Shown: positions 49,549 to 59,239, counted from the stretch's first letter. The stretch: 64,000 bases of DNA from Thermoactinomyces mirandus (GCF_013868055.1 NZ_JACEOL010000036.1:1-64000), one strand, 5' to 3'. Made by a program: numbers and translations. The notes: a model not told the origin generated them from the sequence alone.

Positions 49549-49990
49549 TGATGAGGGCCAGGCTTGTCGATCAAGTTGAGGATGCGACTTGTGAAAGCGA
49601 AAGGATGTCAGTCGCCACAGAGCAGAAGCGGACACTTTCGGGGAAAACGGGCCAAACTGGTTGAGCGCAAGTGAATGGCAAGCCCATATAAAAGCGAATG
49701 CTGAAACGTTTGATTTTTCCTTGCAGAGCGGAGCCGGAACGGCATCCGAAAAAACGTCTTCTTCCAGGGGGCTTTCTATAGTCTGATGAGATCTGTTCTC
49801 TTCATGATGTGCCTGGTTTTTCTTTTATCTTTTTTTCTCCTTATTTTATCATTAAAATAAAAAGAGAAGAGAATTGGATCATGAGGCAACTTTGGCCTCT
49901 TTTTCTTTTACGTTTGGCGGGGAGTACATAGTTCGTTGATGTAGCCTGGTCTTTGGACGATAAAAAGTTCGATAAAAATGAGGTGGGAAG
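49549..49990. other. Intergenic gap between noc and parA
   Basis: About 440 bp with no convincing gene. A small GAGGC/GCCTC hairpin with a T-run (about 49882-49908) may act as a terminator. The parA promoter should lie in the last 100 bp. Confidence 0.5.
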
Positions 49991-50758
49991 ATGGGTAGAA
50001 TTATTGCAGTTGCGAACCAAAAAGGAGGCGTAGGTAAAACCACGACATCCATTAACCTGGCTGCAGCAATGGCAGCAATGGGGAAAGGGGTTTTGCTGGT
50101 TGATATTGATCCGCAGGGGAACACCACCAGTGGTCTGGGAATCAATAAAGCTGATGTGAAACAGTGTGTCTATAATGTTCTGATTGATGAAGTGCCGGCT
50201 GAACAGGTCGTTTTGCCTACCGTAGTGGATCGTTTGCATATTATACCTGCCACGATCCAGCTGGCCGGCGTAGAAATAGAACTGTCCCAGGCAATTTCCC
50301 GGGAATTGCGTTTGAAAAGATCCTTGCAAACCATACAATTTGATTATGACTATATTTTTGTAGATTGCCCGCCATCCTTGGGAATTATTACCTTGAACGC
50401 CTTGACGGCAGCCAGGTCTGTGCTGATTCCGATCCAATGCGAGTTTTATGCTTTGGAAGGGCTGGGACAGCTTCTTAATACAATACGTATAGTGCAAAAA
50501 CATCTGAATAAGGGTCTGGAGATTGAAGGGGTCTTGTTGACAATGTTTGACGGGCGCACCAATCTTTCTGTACAGGTCATGGAAGAAGTGAAGAAATATT
50601 TCCAACAGAAAGTTTATGAGACAGTCATTCCCCGGAATGTTCGTCTCAGTGAAGCGCCCAGTCATGGAAAACCCATCATCAGTTATGATCCCCGTTCCCG
50701 GGGAGCTGAGTGTTATAAACAACTGGCCAAAGAAGTGGTGATGCATAATGAGCAATAG
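49991..50758 (+). CDS. parA: Chromosome partitioning ATPase ParA (Soj)
   Basis: A 255-residue ParA with the deviant Walker A KGGVGKTTTSINLAAAMA, Walker A' LVDIDPQGNTTSGLG and Walker B FVDCPPSLGIITLNAL. It works with ParB at parS in origin segregation and modulates DnaA. The ATG has GAGGTGGG upstream. It overlaps parB by 11 bp. Confidence 0.97.
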   Translation: MGRIIAVANQKGGVGKTTTSINLAAAMAAMGKGVLLVDIDPQGNTTSGLGINKADVKQCVYNVLIDEVPAEQVVLPTVVDRLHIIPATIQLAGVEIELSQAISRELRLKRSLQTIQFDYDYIFVDCPPSLGIITLNALTAARSVLIPIQCEFYALEGLGQLLNTIRIVQKHLNKGLEIEGVLLTMFDGRTNLSVQVMEEVKKYFQQKVYETVIPRNVRLSEAPSHGKPIISYDPRSRGAECYKQLAKEVVMHNEQ

Positions 50759-51623
50759 CCAAAAAGGACTGGGTCGCGGATTGGGAGCATTGTTCAGCCA
50801 GGTTGAGGTGAATATGACAAGCGGGGAAGAAAACATCAATGAAGCGGAGATTTCAGAGTTACGCACCAATCCCTATCAGCCACGAAAAGAGTTTGATCCG
50901 GAATCGCTCAAAGAGTTGGCCGAGTCCATCAAAAAACATGGTGTCGTTCAACCATTGATTGTACGAAAGAGCATTCGCGGGTATGAGATTGTTGCAGGTG
51001 AACGTAGATTCCGTGCTGCCAGGGAAGCCGGATTGGAGCGGGTGCCTGTTGTGGTACGGGAATTTACGGATGAACAGATGATGGAAATCGCGTTGGTGGA
51101 AAATTTGCAGCGTGAAGACCTGAATCCGATGGAAATTGCCCACGCCTACCAAAAATTGATGAATCATTTGTCCATCAAACAGGAAGAACTGGCAGCGCGC
51201 GTGGGGAAAAGCCGTCCTCATGTTGCCAATTTCCTGCGTTTGCTTCAATTGCCTCCGGAAGTGCAGGAAGATGTTTCACGTGGAACATTGACGATGGGTC
51301 ATGCGCGGGCCTTACTGGGAGTAAAAGATCGGGAATTGTTAAAAAAACTGGCGGAAAAGGTGAAAAAGGAAAAACCCAGTGTTCGGCAGCTGGAAGAATG
51401 GGTGCAAAAGCTGAATCAACAGCCGGTTGCCCGGAAAGAGAAGAAGAAGGAGAAAGCAAATCCTTATTTCAAACGTTATGAAGATATGCTGCAGCAGGTT
51501 TTCAGCACACCGGTACGTATTAAACATGGAAAGAAAAAAGGTAAAATAGAAATTGAATATTATTCGGAACGGGAATTGGAACGTTTGATCGAAATGTTAA
51601 ATCAGGAACGGGTAATTGAGTAG
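50748..51623 (+). CDS. parB: Chromosome partitioning protein ParB (Spo0J)
   Basis: A 291-residue CTP-dependent DNA clamp: N-terminal GLGRGLGALF is the ParA-stimulating peptide, GERRFRAAREAGL and VENLQREDLNPMEIA the CTP site, LAARVGKSRPHVANFLRLLQLP the parS-reading helix-turn-helix, and KIEIEYYSERELERLIEML the dimer domain. A perfect parS lies inside the gene. It overlaps parA and is followed closely by the desulfurase-like gene. Confidence 0.97.
   Translation: MSNSQKGLGRGLGALFSQVEVNMTSGEENINEAEISELRTNPYQPRKEFDPESLKELAESIKKHGVVQPLIVRKSIRGYEIVAGERRFRAAREAGLERVPVVVREFTDEQMMEIALVENLQREDLNPMEIAHAYQKLMNHLSIKQEELAARVGKSRPHVANFLRLLQLPPEVQEDVSRGTLTMGHARALLGVKDRELLKKLAEKVKKEKPSVRQLEEWVQKLNQQPVARKEKKKEKANPYFKRYEDMLQQVFSTPVRIKHGKKKGKIEIEYYSERELERLIEMLNQERVIE
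51272..51287. other. parS site inside parB
   Basis: TGTTTCACGTGGAACA is the exact reverse complement of the parS at 48595, placed within the coding sequence as in B. subtilis spo0J. Confidence 0.95.
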
Positions 51624-51642
51624 CTGTCAAAGGAGAATGGAC

Positions 51643-52782
51643 ATGATTTATTTGGATAATGCTGCTTCAAGCTGGCCAAAGCCTCCCGAAGTGGCTGAAG
51701 CGGTAAAACAGGCCATTGAGGATGCGGGTGCCAATCCGGGGCGGGGAGGGCATCAGCTTGCCAGAAAAGCAGAAGGGATTATAGATCGGACAAGGGGCCA
51801 GCTGGCTGAATTATTTGATGTGCGGGACGCGCAACATTTATTTTTCTGTTTTCATACCACTCATGCGATCAATCAGGCGATCAAAGGATTACTGGATGAA
51901 GGAGACCACTTGATCATTACGGGGTGGGAGCACAATGCCGTTGCGCGTCCTGCTTTCTGGTTGCAGGAAAATTCCGGAGTGGATGTAAGTATTGTGGATG
52001 TAGGCTCAGGAAAAGACTGGGTATCGGCAATTAAAAAAGAGGTACGTTCCAATACCCGTTTAATTGTGACCATCCATGGGTCCAACGTGACGGGAGAATG
52101 CCTGCCGGTGCTGGAGATTGGAGAATATGCCCGCCAACGGGGAATCTATTATCTGGTAGATGCCGCCCAGACTGCGGGATTATATCCCTATCAACTGGAC
52201 CGGATGCCGATTGACCTGCTGGCTTTCCCGGGACATAAAGGTTTGTTTGGGCCTCAGGGGACGGGCGGGTTGTATACTGCTCCCCATGTTCCGCTTCGCC
52301 CTTTGTTTCAGGGGGGGACGGGTACAAAATCAGAAGATGTAAAGCAGCCGTTGAACCGGCCGACTGGTTTTGAAAGCGGAACTCCCAATACTCCGGGAAT
52401 TGCGGGCCTGGGGAAAGGAGTCGAGTTTTTGCTCAAAGTCGGGATCGATTCTGTCTATGAACATGAGAAAGCATTGACAAAACGCCTGTGGGAAGGTTTA
52501 CGTGAAATTGAGGAGGTCCAACTGGTTACGGATCAGCTGCCCCAACTTCCTGTTGTTTCGTTGAATATCCGCGGTGTCGATGCAAATGAAGTCGCCGTGA
52601 TTCTGGATCAGCATTATCAGATGGCTGTGCGGGCAGGCTTCCATTGCGCGGCATTAAGGCATCGCGGGTTAAAAACGGACGCCGGAGCGGTACGGGTGAG
52701 TCCGGGGTATTTTAATACAGAGGATGAAATCGATCAGTTTGTTGGTGCGATCAGGGAAATTTCCCGGGCGTACTCCCTTTAA
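51643..52782 (+). CDS. Cysteine desulfurase family class V aminotransferase
   Basis: A 379-residue PLP enzyme of the cysteine desulfurase family (fold type I, class V). The PLP-binding Lys is in AFPGHKGLFGPQGTGG, and the C-terminal RAGFHCAAL carries the candidate catalytic Cys. MIYLDNAASSWPKPPEV is the family start. The ATG at 51643 has AAAGGAG upstream. It may supply sulfur for tRNA thiolation or clusters, but the partner is unknown. It follows parB by about 20 bp, so it may be cotranscribed. Confidence 0.88.
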   Translation: MIYLDNAASSWPKPPEVAEAVKQAIEDAGANPGRGGHQLARKAEGIIDRTRGQLAELFDVRDAQHLFFCFHTTHAINQAIKGLLDEGDHLIITGWEHNAVARPAFWLQENSGVDVSIVDVGSGKDWVSAIKKEVRSNTRLIVTIHGSNVTGECLPVLEIGEYARQRGIYYLVDAAQTAGLYPYQLDRMPIDLLAFPGHKGLFGPQGTGGLYTAPHVPLRPLFQGGTGTKSEDVKQPLNRPTGFESGTPNTPGIAGLGKGVEFLLKVGIDSVYEHEKALTKRLWEGLREIEEVQLVTDQLPQLPVVSLNIRGVDANEVAVILDQHYQMAVRAGFHCAALRHRGLKTDAGAVRVSPGYFNTEDEIDQFVGAIREISRAYSL

Positions 52783-52852
52783 GCGGTGAATAGTCTGTAC
52801 CGGCAAGTACGGATCGCAAGAAAAAATTCCTGTGATGTGGAAACAGGAACTG

Positions 52853-52884
52853 TCAGGGTTGCGGATAATCCACTGCAACCCTGA
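52853..52884. terminator. Hairpin between convergent genes
   Basis: TCAGGGTTGC and GCAACCCTGA pair perfectly over 10 bp around 12 nt, in the gap between the convergent desulfurase-like gene and yyaC. T-runs are poor on both sides. Confidence 0.6.
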
Positions 52885-52885
52885 T

Positions 52886-53497
52886 TTATTGGGGAAGGAT
52901 ACGGTTTTTCCGGTCTGTGAGGGAGATCGTCTGCACAGCTTGTCTGATGGAAGCTGAAATAAATTGGGCCATTTTTATGACCAAGTTAAGCCGTGTGTTT
53001 TGCAGGACAAAGTATTCCATAAATCCAGCGACATTTACAATCCCTGTAATGTGAATCTGGCCCACTTCGGGCAGTTTTTTGTTGACACCTGCTCCTGGAC
53101 GGATGGGTCCCAATCCTGCCTGGACCCAGCCGACGCTTTTCATTTTTCCAAGGCATGCATCTACCGCCATAATCAGCGCCCGGGGATGGGTATACGCTAT
53201 CTTTGAAATGGTTTGTTCCAGGTTTAGCGCATGGACAGGAGCATCCAGAGTTCCGTAAACCGTCATGGACGGGGGCAGGTCCTTTTCCAGAAAAGTGCCG
53301 ACCAACGGACCCAGGGCGTCACCCGTTGAACGATCCGTGCCAATGGATACGCAAACTACTTCTTCATAGGAAGGAAAAGTATCCATCAATTTCTGCAACT
53401 GGTTTGAAAAGCGGTTTATGCCATATGGATCATTGTATTCCACTCGAAAAAGTTGAAAATTCTTTTTGGGCAATCGGGGAGTAATCGATTCATGCAT
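52886..53497 (-). CDS. yyaC: Spore protease-like protein YyaC
   Basis: A 203-residue YyaC protein, related to the germination protease GPR and hydrogenase-maturation proteases. The motifs VCVSIGTDRSTGDALGPLVG and MAVDACLGKMKSVGWV carry the conserved Asp residues. YyaC is sporulation-linked in Bacillus. It points against replication, between two plus-strand genes. Confidence 0.92.
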   Translation of the reverse strand: MHESITPRLPKKNFQLFRVEYNDPYGINRFSNQLQKLMDTFPSYEEVVCVSIGTDRSTGDALGPLVGTFLEKDLPPSMTVYGTLDAPVHALNLEQTISKIAYTHPRALIMAVDACLGKMKSVGWVQAGLGPIRPGAGVNKKLPEVGQIHITGIVNVAGFMEYFVLQNTRLNLVIKMAQFISASIRQAVQTISLTDRKNRILPQ

Positions 53498-53685
53498 TGG
53501 GACAACCCCTTTCTTCCGTCCAAACTCCTTAATCAGTATACGGCTGAATAAGAGAAAATATACATCGGTTAAAAGATTGTGAGAAAGGCTCCGGTTCAGG
53601 AAAATTTGATTATAATGAAATGGGGAAGACGTTTGTTTGCCCGGCCAGCCGTTTTTCTAAACTGGAAGGAACGGGGAGGTTCAAA

Positions 53686-54312
53686 GTGCTTTACACATTG
53701 TTAAAACAGTTGGTGCGAATGTTTTTAAAGGGGTACCATCGAATTCAGGTTTCCGGAAAGGATCTGGTCCCAACAGAAAAGGCTTTCATATTGGTTGGAA
53801 ACCATGTCAGTTATTTAGATCCGTTTTACATCTCTGCCATGTTGGAACGGAGAATTCATTTCATGGCTAAAGCAGAGGCGTTTCGTCCTTTGCTTTTTCG
53901 CCTGTTTCTCCGCTTTGCGGAGGCTTTCCCTGTGAGTCGGGGAAAAACGGACTTGAATTCCATCCGGACGGCAATGTCCTATTTGAAACAGGGGGAAGCG
54001 GTTGGCATTTTTCCGGAAGGAAAAATCAAAGGGGACAATTCGTTTGAAGAATTGAAACAGGGCGCTGCCTATTTGGCGGTGCGTGCTCGTTGCCCGATTA
54101 TTCCCGTTTTTATCGATGGAACCGAAAAAGCGTTGCCTTCCGGCAGCTTCTGGATTCGTCCGGTACCCGTTTCAATCCGGATTGGCAGACCGATTTTCCC
54201 CTCCGAAAAAGGAAAGAGCAAAGAAAATCAGTCTGACTTAAGCCGCCGGATTCAACAGGCACTTTTAGCCTTGAAAGAACAGGCACAACTAAAAAAACTG
54301 GTTGAATTCTAA
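53686..54312 (+). CDS. plsC: 1-acyl-sn-glycerol-3-phosphate acyltransferase
   Basis: A 208-residue PlsC-type acyltransferase making phosphatidic acid. The catalytic HX4D is in GNHVSYLDPF, block III in FPEGKIKGD, and block IV in IIPVFIDGTE. The start is a GTG at 53686 with GGGGAGG 6 nt upstream; 22 more open codons precede that site. A short N-terminal hydrophobic stretch suits peripheral membrane location. Confidence 0.92.
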   Translation: MLYTLLKQLVRMFLKGYHRIQVSGKDLVPTEKAFILVGNHVSYLDPFYISAMLERRIHFMAKAEAFRPLLFRLFLRFAEAFPVSRGKTDLNSIRTAMSYLKQGEAVGIFPEGKIKGDNSFEELKQGAAYLAVRARCPIIPVFIDGTEKALPSGSFWIRPVPVSIRIGRPIFPSEKGKSKENQSDLSRRIQQALLALKEQAQLKKLVEF

Positions 54313-54362
54313 TGAGTTCCTTTCTATAATGAAGCAATAAATAGTAAAGAGAGTGATTCCTA

Positions 54363-54566
54363 TTGCAGAAAAAACCATTTGGTTTAGGGGATATTGTTGA
54401 AATGAAGAAGCCCCATCCATGTGGAACAAATGCCTGGAAAGTAATTCGAATGGGTGCGGATATCCGGATAAAATGTACAGGATGCGAACACAGTGTTTTA
54501 TTGCCACGAAGTCGATTTGAAAAGAGAATGAAGCGGATCCTGGTTTCAGCAAACGAGCCGGAATGA
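54363..54566 (+). CDS. yyzM: DUF951 family protein YyzM
   Basis: A 67-residue DUF951 protein: LGDIVEMKKPHPCGTNAWKVIRMGADIRIKC is the family core, with Cys residues in HPCG and KCTGCE that may bind zinc. Its function is unknown. It regularly lies just upstream of ychF near oriC. The start is a TTG. A terminator follows. Confidence 0.9.
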   Translation: MQKKPFGLGDIVEMKKPHPCGTNAWKVIRMGADIRIKCTGCEHSVLLPRSRFEKRMKRILVSANEPE

Positions 54567-54576
54567 GTTGGACGGT

Positions 54577-54615
54577 ACCTCTCTCTTGTTTGCCATTCAT
54601 GAGAGAGGTTTTTCT
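54577..54615 (+). terminator. Terminator of plsC-yyzM
   Basis: ACCTCTCTC and GAGAGAGGT pair perfectly and are followed by TTTTCTT. Confidence 0.8.
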
Positions 54616-54721
54616 TATGCCGGATGGAAGTAAATCAGGGTTTTCGTTATAATTAACGGGGATTAATGAGAATCAGTGACTGAGTCAGTTATGATTTTAT
54701 AAAGAGCAAGGAGGAGCCAAT

Positions 54722-55822
54722 GTGGCGTTAGCAACAGGAATTGTCGGATTGCCCAATGTAGGGAAATCTACTTTATTCAATGCAATCACCCAGGCAGGAG
54801 CCGAATCGGCAAACTATCCATTTTGTACGATTGACCCGAATGTGGGAGTCGTGGATGTACCTGATGAACGGTTGGAAAAAATAGCGGAAATTGTCCATCC
54901 GCAGAAGATTACCCCTACTTCCTTTCGTTTTGTGGATATTGCCGGGCTTGTAAAGGGAGCAAGCCAGGGAGAAGGACTGGGAAACAAGTTTTTGTCCCAT
55001 ATTCGTGAAGTGGACGCCATTATTCATGTCGTTCGGTGTTTCGAAGATGAGAACATTACCCATGTGGCAGGGAAAATGAATCCGGCGGGTGATATTGAAA
55101 CGATTAACCTGGAACTGGTACTTGCCGATCTGGAAACGGTGGAGAAGCGGTTGGACCGGGTGGCCCGCACCAGAAAAAGCGGCGATAAAGAGGCGATCCA
55201 TGAGTATGACATTCTGGTGCGCCTGCAAAAAGCGCTGGCAGACGGAAAGCCGGCCAGATCAGTGGAACTGGATGCAGACGAGAGAAAAACCATCAAAAGC
55301 CTCAACCTGCTCACCCTGAAAAATATGCTTTATGCGGCCAACGTCAGTGAATCGGATATAGCTCATCCTGAAGAAAACCCTTATGTGCAACAGGTGATGG
55401 AAATCGCCGCGGAAGAGGGAGCGGAAGTTGTCCCCATCAGCGCCCAGGTGGAAGCTGAAATTGTTGAACTTGAAGGAGAAGAACGAAAGATGTTTTTCGA
55501 AGAGCTGGGGCTGAAGTCTTCGGGGCTGGACCGGTTGGTTGCTGCGGCCTACCGTTTGCTGGGGCTGATTACTTATTTTACTGCCGGTGAAAAGGAAGTG
55601 CGCGCCTGGACGATTCGCGAGGGAACAAAAGCTCCTCAGGCAGCCGGAGTGATTCATACCGATTTTGAACGGGGGTTTATCCGGGCTGAGGTCATGTCTT
55701 ATGCCGATCTGATGTCGGCTGGATCGGTGGCGGGCGCCCGCGAAAAAGGATTGCTTCGTCTGGAAGGAAAAGATTATATAGTCCAGGACGGAGATATCAT
55801 TACATTCCGTTTCAATGTCTAA
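54722..55822 (+). CDS. ychF: Redox-regulated ATPase YchF
   Basis: A 366-residue Obg-family ATPase with G1 GLPNVGKSTLFNAIT, the typical NYPFCTIDPNVGVV loop, G3 DIAGLVKGAS, the ATP-specifying NMLYAANVSE in the G4 place, and a C-terminal TGS domain (about 283-366). It associates with ribosomes and responds to redox stress. The start is a GTG with AAGGAGG 7 nt upstream. Confidence 0.96.
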   Translation: MALATGIVGLPNVGKSTLFNAITQAGAESANYPFCTIDPNVGVVDVPDERLEKIAEIVHPQKITPTSFRFVDIAGLVKGASQGEGLGNKFLSHIREVDAIIHVVRCFEDENITHVAGKMNPAGDIETINLELVLADLETVEKRLDRVARTRKSGDKEAIHEYDILVRLQKALADGKPARSVELDADERKTIKSLNLLTLKNMLYAANVSESDIAHPEENPYVQQVMEIAAEEGAEVVPISAQVEAEIVELEGEERKMFFEELGLKSSGLDRLVAAAYRLLGLITYFTAGEKEVRAWTIREGTKAPQAAGVIHTDFERGFIRAEVMSYADLMSAGSVAGAREKGLLRLEGKDYIVQDGDIITFRFNV

Positions 55823-55956
55823 ACAGTGCAACAGGTTTTGCAGGAAATTCGGAAAAAAAAGGGCTTGCCGGGTTTATGACAGAGCGGTTATCCTTTCAAC
55901 CATCTCTTCCATTATATGGAGAGATGAAAAATTTCGTGGCGAAACATGACGAGTGA

Positions 55957-55985
55957 TTGATTTATGACAGCGGCTTTGCTAGAAT
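55957..55985 (+). promoter_or_regulatory. Promoter of the rpsF operon
   Basis: TTGATT (55957-55962) and TAGAAT (55980-55985) are 17 bp apart, about 88 bp upstream of rpsF. Confidence 0.65.
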
Positions 55986-56011
55986 TAATTATCGTACATG
56001 TATATATCAAT

Positions 56012-56058
56012 GTGTATGCCCCTTGCTCTGCAAAGAAAGCAGGGCCGAAAGTCCAGAA
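56012..56058 (+). promoter_or_regulatory. Candidate S6:S18 ribosomal protein leader
   Basis: The rpsF 5' UTR holds TTGCTCTGC and GCAGGGCCGAAAG arms that can pair into an imperfect stem with an unpaired CCG, similar to the S6-S18 autoregulatory leader described for rpsF operons. I judged the resemblance by eye only. Confidence 0.4.
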
Positions 56059-56072
56059 GGAGGTGTAAAGAG

Positions 56073-56378
56073 ATGCAACACAACTATGAATTGATGTTTA
56101 TCATTCGTCCGGATGTTGATGAAGAAACCGTGGCAGCTACCCGCGAGAAAGTTTCTGCAACGATTACCGAAAAAAACGGCGAGATCGTAGATACGGATGA
56201 TATGGGCAAACGCCGCCTTGCGTACGAAATTGACCGTTATCGCGAAGGAATCTATACCGTTGTGAACTTCAAGGCGGAAGCGGATGTTGTGAAAGAACTC
56301 GATTATGTGATTGGCATCAACGATCACATCATGCGTCACATGATCATCAATGTCGATGAAAAATATGCAAAGCAATAA
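56073..56378 (+). CDS. rpsF: 30S ribosomal protein S6
   Basis: A 101-residue S6 protein starting MQHNYELMFIIRPDVDEE and containing GKRRLAYEIDRYREGIYTVVNF. The ATG at 56073 has AGGAGGTG 7 nt upstream; the upstream open frame is leader. First gene of rpsF-ssb-rpsR. Confidence 0.97.
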   Translation: MQHNYELMFIIRPDVDEETVAATREKVSATITEKNGEIVDTDDMGKRRLAYEIDRYREGIYTVVNFKAEADVVKELDYVIGINDHIMRHMIINVDEKYAKQ

Positions 56379-56430
56379 GATAGATCCAAGGCTGATCATT
56401 TTAAAGGGATTATAAAGGGAGAGGTTTTTC

Positions 56431-56901
56431 ATGATAAATCGGGTCATCCTGGTCGGACGTTTGACGCGCGATCCAGAACTTCGTTATACCCCCAGCGGGA
56501 TTGCCGTAACGAGATTTAATGTCGCTGTGAACCGGAATTACACCAACCAGCATGGTGAGCGTGAAGCAGATTTCATCAATATTGTAACCTGGAGGAATCT
56601 GGCCGAAAACTGCGCCAATTATTTGCACAAAGGATCATTGGTGGGAATTGATGGCCGCTTGCAGACTGGAAAGTATGAAAACCAGGAAGGACGCATGGTT
56701 TACACAACCGATGTCGTAGCGGAAGATGTCCGATTCCTGGAGCCGAAGAGCCGTAATCCTGAATCGTCGGGCAATTTTTCCGGCAGTAGTTATGGCGGCA
56801 GCAGCGGCAACCGGAACGGAAATCGCAACAAGCCCATGGATGACCCCTTTGCCGATGACGGACAACCGATTGATATCTCTGATGATGATCTTCCTTTCTG
56901 A
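56431..56901 (+). CDS. ssb: Single-stranded DNA-binding protein
   Basis: A 156-residue SSB with an OB fold (about 1-105; [23 protein letters not shown] and [18 protein letters not shown]), a Gly/Ser/Asn-rich linker and the acidic tip DISDDDLPF that recruits partners. GGGAGAGG precedes the ATG. A group II intron begins about 12 bp after the stop. Confidence 0.97.
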   Translation: MINRVILVGRLTRDPELRYTPSGIAVTRFNVAVNRNYTNQHGEREADFINIVTWRNLAENCANYLHKGSLVGIDGRLQTGKYENQEGRMVYTTDVVAEDVRFLEPKSRNPESSGNFSGSSYGGSSGNRNGNRNKPMDDPFADDGQPIDISDDDLPF

Positions 56902-56913
56902 TCGCTCCGCATA

Positions 56914-58942
56914 GCTGCGCTTATCCTAGCGGGCGAAAGTCCCGCCCTAACAATTGACCAGTTCGGTTAGGTAGCTATGGTGTACGTATGGTGGAGTAAT
57001 CCACCATACGGAAGCAACACCGACTAACGTGGTTCCGGTTGGCTAGGCTCTTGCCTTGTCATGACCCAGTCAGTGAACGCGAGCAAACCTACAGCCCGTA
57101 ACGTAAGTGAACTCCATAAGTGTCGTTAAGGTCAACCCAACGGATATAACTGGGAGAGTTGGGATAGAGCCGAGTCTTTAGAACGGGGACGAAGGCTGGC
57201 ATGGTTGCTGGATTAACTGGTCACGTGAAAGCAACCAAGGCTCTCGGCATATAGGGGATGGGATGTAGGGAAGGGTAAACGCGGAACGGAGGAGACCCCG
57301 TTTTGTCTAGGAACTCCCTGCCTAGTAAGGTTAGATATAAGGTTGAGTGCCGAAATTCTAACTAATGCAAGACTGGGGAGTCGGAGGGGTTCATAGTACC
57401 TATGATGGATGAGACAACAAAACTCATTCTAGGGAAGGAACCTTACCTCTACCCTACTTGCTATGGGAGAGGAACTGGATGATTGCCAAGAAGGCTATAC
57501 ACATCCCATTAGAAAAGGTTCGAGTATTTCAAAGCAAGTTATACCGATCAGCTAAGGAAGACCCGAAGCGTAAGTTTGGAGTTCTCTATGACAAAATTTA
57601 TCGTATGGATTTCCTGTGGCAAGCATGGCTTAATGTCCGGGCTAACAAGGGATCAGCGGGGATAGACAACCAGACCATTCAGGACGTGGAGGAATACGGG
57701 GTACACAGGCTGTTAGAGCAAATACAATTCCTCTTAAAAGAGAAAAGGTATAATCCAAAGGCTGTACTTAGGGTATACATTCCCAAACCGAATGGCAAAC
57801 AAAGACCATTAGGCATCCCTACGGTCCCAGACCGTATTGTTCAGGCATCAGCGAAGCTGGCTTTAGAGCCTATCTTTGAAGCTGATTTTGCAGATTTCTC
57901 ATATGGTTTTAGACCTAAGAGAAATGCACATGATGCCCTGCGGGAAGTTTACAAATGGTTGAATTTTGGTTGCCATTGGGTGGTAGATGTTGATCTCAAA
58001 GAGTACTTCGATACGATTCTCATAACAGACTATTGGCTTTGGTTAGAGAGAGAATCACGGATAAAGCGGTCATTAAACTGCTTAAAATGTGGCTTTCAGC
58101 AGGTGTGATGGAAGAGGGAAGGACGGTTAAATCTTCCCTAGGTACACCCCAAGGGGGTGTTATCTCTCCACTCCTTGCAAACATCTATCTCAATGCACTT
58201 GATCGGCTCTGGATAAACAAAGGATAGGGTAGCAAACGGGAACATGATGCCCGTCTTGTCCGCTATGCAGATGACTTTGTCATCTTATGCAAATGTAACC
58301 CTAAGAAATACTTTCAGATCGCCAAACAGCGACTTGAAAGTTATCCCTTACGGTTAACTTGGACAAGACAAGAATAGTTAAGGCTGACGAAGGTTTTGAC
58401 TTTCTTGGGCACACATTCCGTCGGGTTCCGTCTCGAAAAGACAGTAAACTAAGGACCTACTATTATCCTTCGGATAAAGCCATGAAAACTGTCAAGAAGA
58501 AAGTAAAGGAGATTATTAAGCACTCCTCTCACTTACATCTCCCTGATCTGGTAGACAGGTTAAACCCTGTTCTTAAAAGATGGGGAAATTACTTCAAAAC
58601 AGGAAATGCCAAGGTACGATTCGATGAAATAGATAAATACGTGACTTACAACCTCACCATCATGCTTCATTTCGGAAGAAACACAAGAAAAGAGCAAAGG
58701 GATGGAAGGAACATCCTCCCTCATGGTATTACGATTTCCATAAGCTTGTATGTTTACGGAAGATGTGTACCAACATCGGTTCGGGTGCTAAGCGATACAG
58801 GAAATGAAGGTAAATTCTTCTCTTGATTTCGCCGTAATGCTGACGGAAGAAGGTAGTTGGAAAGCCGTATGAGGGAAAACCTCACGTATGGTTTGACGAG
58901 GGGTTTCTGGGGAGATAACGTCAAACCAGCGACCTACTCTAC
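56914..58942 (+). mobile_element. Group II intron, degenerate, between ssb and rpsR
   Basis: A roughly 2.0-kb element with a structured 5' non-coding part (domains I-III, about 560 nt), a reverse-transcriptase gene in domain IV, and a clear 34-nt domain V at 58861-58894 (AAAGCCGTATGAGGG...). A domain VI-like tail ends near CTACTCTAC at 58942. The 5' end is placed at about 56914 (CTGCGCTTATCC) by analogy with GUGCG starts; exact ends are uncertain. Its reverse transcriptase is broken, so self-mobility should be lost; splicing with outside help is possible. Confidence 0.88.
57479..58827 (+). pseudogene. Broken group II intron reverse transcriptase/maturase
   Basis: It starts MIAKKAIHIPLEKVRVFQSK with GGGAGAGG upstream. 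RT blocks are readable: [66 protein letters not shown] and the catalytic RYADDFVILC. Lesions are a frameshift near 58018, an in-frame TAG at 58225 just before YADD, a frameshift near 58345 and probably another near 58650. The maturase region FLGHTFRRVPSRKDSK and NPVLKRWGNYFK survives. Confidence 0.88.
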
Positions 58943-58978
58943 AATGGTCGAAACTGTTAAAGGAGGAGGAAACACCAA

Positions 58979-59206
58979 ATGGCACGTCGCCGTGGAAACA
59001 AACGCCGTAAAGTCTGTTACTTTACCGTGAACAAAATCGATTATATCGATTACAAAGACGTAGATTTATTGCGAAAGTTCATCAGTGAACGCGGGAAAAT
59101 CTTGCCCCGCCGTGTGACAGGGACCAGCTCAAAATACCAGCGCCAGTTGACTCGTGCAATTAAACGGGCACGTCAAATGGCCTTGTTGCCATATACCAAT
59201 GACTGA
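58979..59206 (+). CDS. rpsR: 30S ribosomal protein S18
   Basis: A 75-residue S18 protein: [25 protein letters not shown] and [24 protein letters not shown] are typical. AAAGGAGGAGG precedes the ATG. The group II intron ends about 36 bp upstream, so S18 expression depends on read-through or splicing. A terminator follows. Confidence 0.97.
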   Translation: MARRRGNKRRKVCYFTVNKIDYIDYKDVDLLRKFISERGKILPRRVTGTSSKYQRQLTRAIKRARQMALLPYTND

Positions 59207-59212
59207 TTGATG

Positions 59213-59239
59213 CAGGGGTGGGAGGACACCCCTGTTTTT
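59213..59239 (+). terminator. Terminator of rpsF-ssb-rpsR
   Basis: CAGGGGTG and CACCCCTG pair perfectly and are followed by TTTTTC. Confidence 0.85.

Noticed and set aside
57221..57236. A TCACGTGAAAG stretch resembling half a parS site
   Set aside because: It lacks the full 16-bp match and lies within the structured part of the group II intron.
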